DNA from: JALYIM01 sp040003205
GTDB lineage: Bacteria; Acidobacteriota; Terriglobia; Terriglobales; Acidobacteriaceae
NCBI GenBank assembly: GCA_040003205.1
Contig: JBDUDA010000135.1
Coordinates: 1-8,204 of the forward strand
Direction of reading: 5' to 3'
DNA length: 8,204 nt
Positions 6,523 through 8,204 of this stretch are shown here, in pieces. A model generated the notes under the pieces. The model worked only from the letters and a program-made list of their open reading frames with translations, did no database searches and was not told where the DNA came from. The translations under genes were made by a program, and so were the position numbers. The first letter of the stretch is position 1. Every line of letters starts with the position of its first letter.

Positions 6523-7968
6523 ATGAGTGATATGACAACGACTACCGTCGCTACCCAGGGCTTTCTGCTCGATGGTAAGTGGGTTGAAGACGGGGACGCC
6601 GTCGACGTGCGCGCACCGTACGATGGAGCGATAGTCGGAAGCGTCTTTCAAGGTCGCCGCGGGCACGCGGAGGCGGCCATCGCAGCCGCAGTCAAGGCTT
6701 TCGGCACGACGAGGCGTCTGCCAACATTCGAGCGTCAGCGCGTGCTGCGCCGGATCGCTGAAAACATCGGCAAGCGAAAAGAAGAGTTTGCCCGCACCAT
6801 GGCACAAGAAGCGGGCAAGCCGATCAAGGCCGCGCGCACTGAAGTCGAACGCTCCATTTTTACTTTCACCGTCGCCGCCGAAGAGAGCACTCGCATCTAT
6901 GGCGAGTATCTCCCCCTCGATTTGCAGGAATACACCGCCGGGCGCTGGGGAATGGTGAAGCGTTTCCCGCTCGGTCCGATTGCGGGCATTACTCCATTTA
7001 ATTTCCCGCTCAATCTAGTCGCGCACAAAGTTGCCCCTGCGATTGCCAGCGGATGCACTATGGTGCTGAAGCCCGCACCCCAAACTCCGCTCACGGCATT
7101 GCTGCTGGCGGAGGCGGTGCAACAAGCGGGTTGGCCGGACGGCGCGCTGAACGTGGTCCCGCTGTCAAACGAAGACGCTGGAATTCTCGTGACTGACGAT
7201 CGTCTCAAGATGATCAGCTTTACCGGCAGCGTCCCCGTGGGTTGGGACATTAAGCGCCGCGCAGGCAAGAAAAAAGTTCTACTCGAGTTGGGCGGAAATG
7301 CGGGAGTAATTGTTCATAGTGACGCTGATCTTGCGTACGCGGCCGAGCGCTGCATAACCGGAGGTTTCACTTACGCCGGACAGACCTGCATCTCGGTGCA
7401 AAGAATTCTCGTGGAGCGGTCCGTTTTTCAGAAGTTCACAGATCTGCTGGTGGCGGGCGCGAAACAGTTGAAAGCCGGAGACCCGATGGATGAATCCACA
7501 GACCTCGGACCGGTGATTCGGGAAAGTGACGCCGTGCGCGCAAGCGATTGGGTGCAGGAAGCCGTCCGCGGAGGCGCGAGACTGCTCTGTGGAGGCAATC
7601 GCCGCGGTTCGGTGCTGGATGCGACCGTGCTCACGGCGACGCGTCCGGACATGAAAGTGAACTGTCAGGAAATTTTTGCGCCCGTGGTGACCGTGGAGTC
7701 CTACGATAATTTCGACGAGGCAATTCGCCGGATCAATGATTCTTCTTTCGGATTGCAGGCAGGGCTCTTCACGCGCGACGCTAAGTTAATTTTCCAGGCC
7801 TTCGAAGAATTGGAAGTCGGCGGACTGCTTGCCGGAGACGTGCCGTCTTTCCGCATAGATCATATGCCGTATGGCGGCGTTAAAGACTCCGGCCTGGGGC
7901 GGGAGGGATTGCGATACGCAATCGAAGAAATGACGGAGCCAAAGTTGCTGGTGATGAATCTACGCTGA
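6523..7968 (+). CDS. NAD(P)-dependent aldehyde dehydrogenase, y4uC/ALDH21-like subgroup
   Basis: This is a soluble 481-residue enzyme of the aldehyde dehydrogenase superfamily, oxidising an aldehyde to its acid with NAD(P)+. The family hallmarks are present: PFNFPLN with N160, KPAPQTP with cofactor-binding K183, FTGSVPVG (233-240), LELGGNAGVIV with general base E255, YAGQTC with nucleophile C289, EIFAPV with E383, and the C-terminal HMPYGGVKDSGLGREG. The pattern PFNFPLNLVAHKVAPAIASG with AGQTCISVQR and FRIDHMPYGG fits the uncharacterised y4uC/ALDH21-like group. Members are often annotated as lactaldehyde or non-phosphorylating glyceraldehyde-3-phosphate dehydrogenase, so the substrate is unknown. 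The ATG at 6523 is kept as the start; a second ATG at 6532 would also work, and neither has a strong Shine-Dalgarno sequence. One oddity: the usual VND before the FRxDHMPYGG motif reads AGD (residues 437-439). The gene stands alone and ends 12 bases before repeat B. Confidence 0.93.
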   Translation: MSDMTTTTVATQGFLLDGKWVEDGDAVDVRAPYDGAIVGSVFQGRRGHAEAAIAAAVKAFGTTRRLPTFERQRVLRRIAENIGKRKEEFARTMAQEAGKPIKAARTEVERSIFTFTVAAEESTRIYGEYLPLDLQEYTAGRWGMVKRFPLGPIAGITPFNFPLNLVAHKVAPAIASGCTMVLKPAPQTPLTALLLAEAVQQAGWPDGALNVVPLSNEDAGILVTDDRLKMISFTGSVPVGWDIKRRAGKKKVLLELGGNAGVIVHSDADLAYAAERCITGGFTYAGQTCISVQRILVERSVFQKFTDLLVAGAKQLKAGDPMDESTDLGPVIRESDAVRASDWVQEAVRGGARLLCGGNRRGSVLDATVLTATRPDMKVNCQEIFAPVVTVESYDNFDEAIRRINDSSFGLQAGLFTRDAKLIFQAFEELEVGGLLAGDVPSFRIDHMPYGGVKDSGLGREGLRYAIEEMTEPKLLVMNLR

Positions 7969-7980
7969 TCTCACTCAGGC

Positions 7981-8135
7981 AATGTCATGCTGAGCGAGAG
8001 AGCCGTTCACAAAGTGAACGGCGAGGGAGTCGAAGCATCCCCATGCCCCTCAAAGTGGCGGCGGCTATAGGGATTCTTCGATGCGGAAATGCGATTCGCA
8101 AAGGCGAATCGCATTTCCTTACTCAGAATGACATT
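7981..8135. repeat. Palindromic intergenic repeat B: terminal inverted repeat enclosing three hairpins
   Basis: The ends form a 14-bp inverted repeat with one mismatch, AATGTCATGCTGAG at 7981-7994 against 8122-8135. Three hairpins lie inside. The first is 8002-8010/8014-8022 (GCCGTTCAC, perfect, AAA loop). The second is 8030-8041/8070-8081 (11 of 12 paired, 28-nt loop). The third is 8085-8099/8104-8118 (15 bp perfect, 4-nt loop). The order, the short-long-short loop pattern and the terminal TGTCATnnnGAGCGA motif match repeat A at 240-370. Both copies also share GGAGTCGA between hairpins 1 and 2 (276-283 and 8026-8033). The stem sequences otherwise differ. No coding capacity is seen. Confidence 0.87.
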
Positions 8136-8152
8136 TTAATTTTTTTAATTTT
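8085..8152 (+). terminator. Likely transcription terminator of the aldehyde dehydrogenase gene, formed by repeat B and an A/T tract
   Basis: The 15-bp perfect hairpin (8085-8118) and the closing outer stem (right arm 8122-8135) are followed at once by a 19-base A/T-only tract (8134-8152) that includes seven consecutive T (8140-8146). A strong stem followed by a U-rich stretch is the layout of an intrinsic terminator, and the site lies just downstream of the aldehyde dehydrogenase stop codon. The T run directly follows the outer stem, not the 15-bp hairpin. Termination would therefore rely on the whole fold or the outer stem. Function is inferred from layout only. Confidence 0.45.
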
Positions 8153-8204
8153 CCCCCCGCGCGAAAGTTTCGGCAGTGGTGTCATTTGAATTCAAAGTAG
8201 CCCA

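Noticed and set aside
6523..7968. Assignment as non-phosphorylating glyceraldehyde-3-phosphate or lactaldehyde dehydrogenase
   Set aside because: Such names are common for relatives, but the motifs fit the uncharacterised y4uC/ALDH21-like group and the substrate cannot be read from sequence.

Overview
The window looks like ordinary chromosome from a moderately GC-rich, Gram-negative-type bacterium, most likely an acidobacterium (Terriglobia/Koribacter-like). This placement is inferred from three things: the exported DUF3857-transglutaminase-TPR protein with its short C-terminal domain, the 'TGTCATnCTGAGCGA'-type intergenic repeats, and weak or absent Shine-Dalgarno sequences. It was not confirmed by any search.

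Layout, left to right. (1) Positions 1-148, minus strand: the N-terminal 49 codons of purN (phosphoribosylglycinamide formyltransferase), running off the left edge. (2) Positions 149-451: a non-coding stretch holding a palindromic repeat (240-370) made of an outer stem and three internal hairpins, then a promoter-like sequence and a small inverted repeat directly before the next gene. (3) Positions 452-823, plus strand: an unrecognised 123-residue protein. It converges on (4) 820-1692, minus strand: a PgeF/YfiH/LACC1-family protein with its metal-binding His-Cys-His residues intact and a GTG start. (5) Positions 1785-5018 (the ORF is open from 1758), plus strand: a large exported protein made of DUF3857, a transglutaminase-like domain with an intact Cys-His-Asp triad, about seven TPRs and a C-terminal domain. 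It converges on (6) 5015-6367, minus strand: an amidase-signature hydrolase with intact Lys-Ser-Ser catalytic residues and an unclear, probably non-AUG start. (7) Positions 6523-7968, plus strand: an aldehyde dehydrogenase of the y4uC/ALDH21-like type, divergent from the amidase. (8) Positions 7981-8135: a second repeat with the same outer-stem-plus-three-hairpin plan, followed by an A/T-only tract that probably makes it a terminator. No gene is recognisable from 8136 to the end.

The genes alternate in strand and do not form one operon. They read as separate metabolic or cell-envelope genes, with purine synthesis (purN) and possible purine salvage or peptidoglycan editing (pgeF) close together. 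I see no defence, mobile or secretion system, no CRISPR array, and no rRNA or tRNA. The feature most worth attention is the repeat pair. The two copies share terminal motifs and a fold, but their internal stems differ almost completely in sequence while each stays self-complementary. Secondary points are the start-codon problem in the amidase, convergent genes with interlocked stop codons, promoter-like boxes lying almost on the start codons, and an atypical cofactor-region sequence in the aldehyde dehydrogenase.
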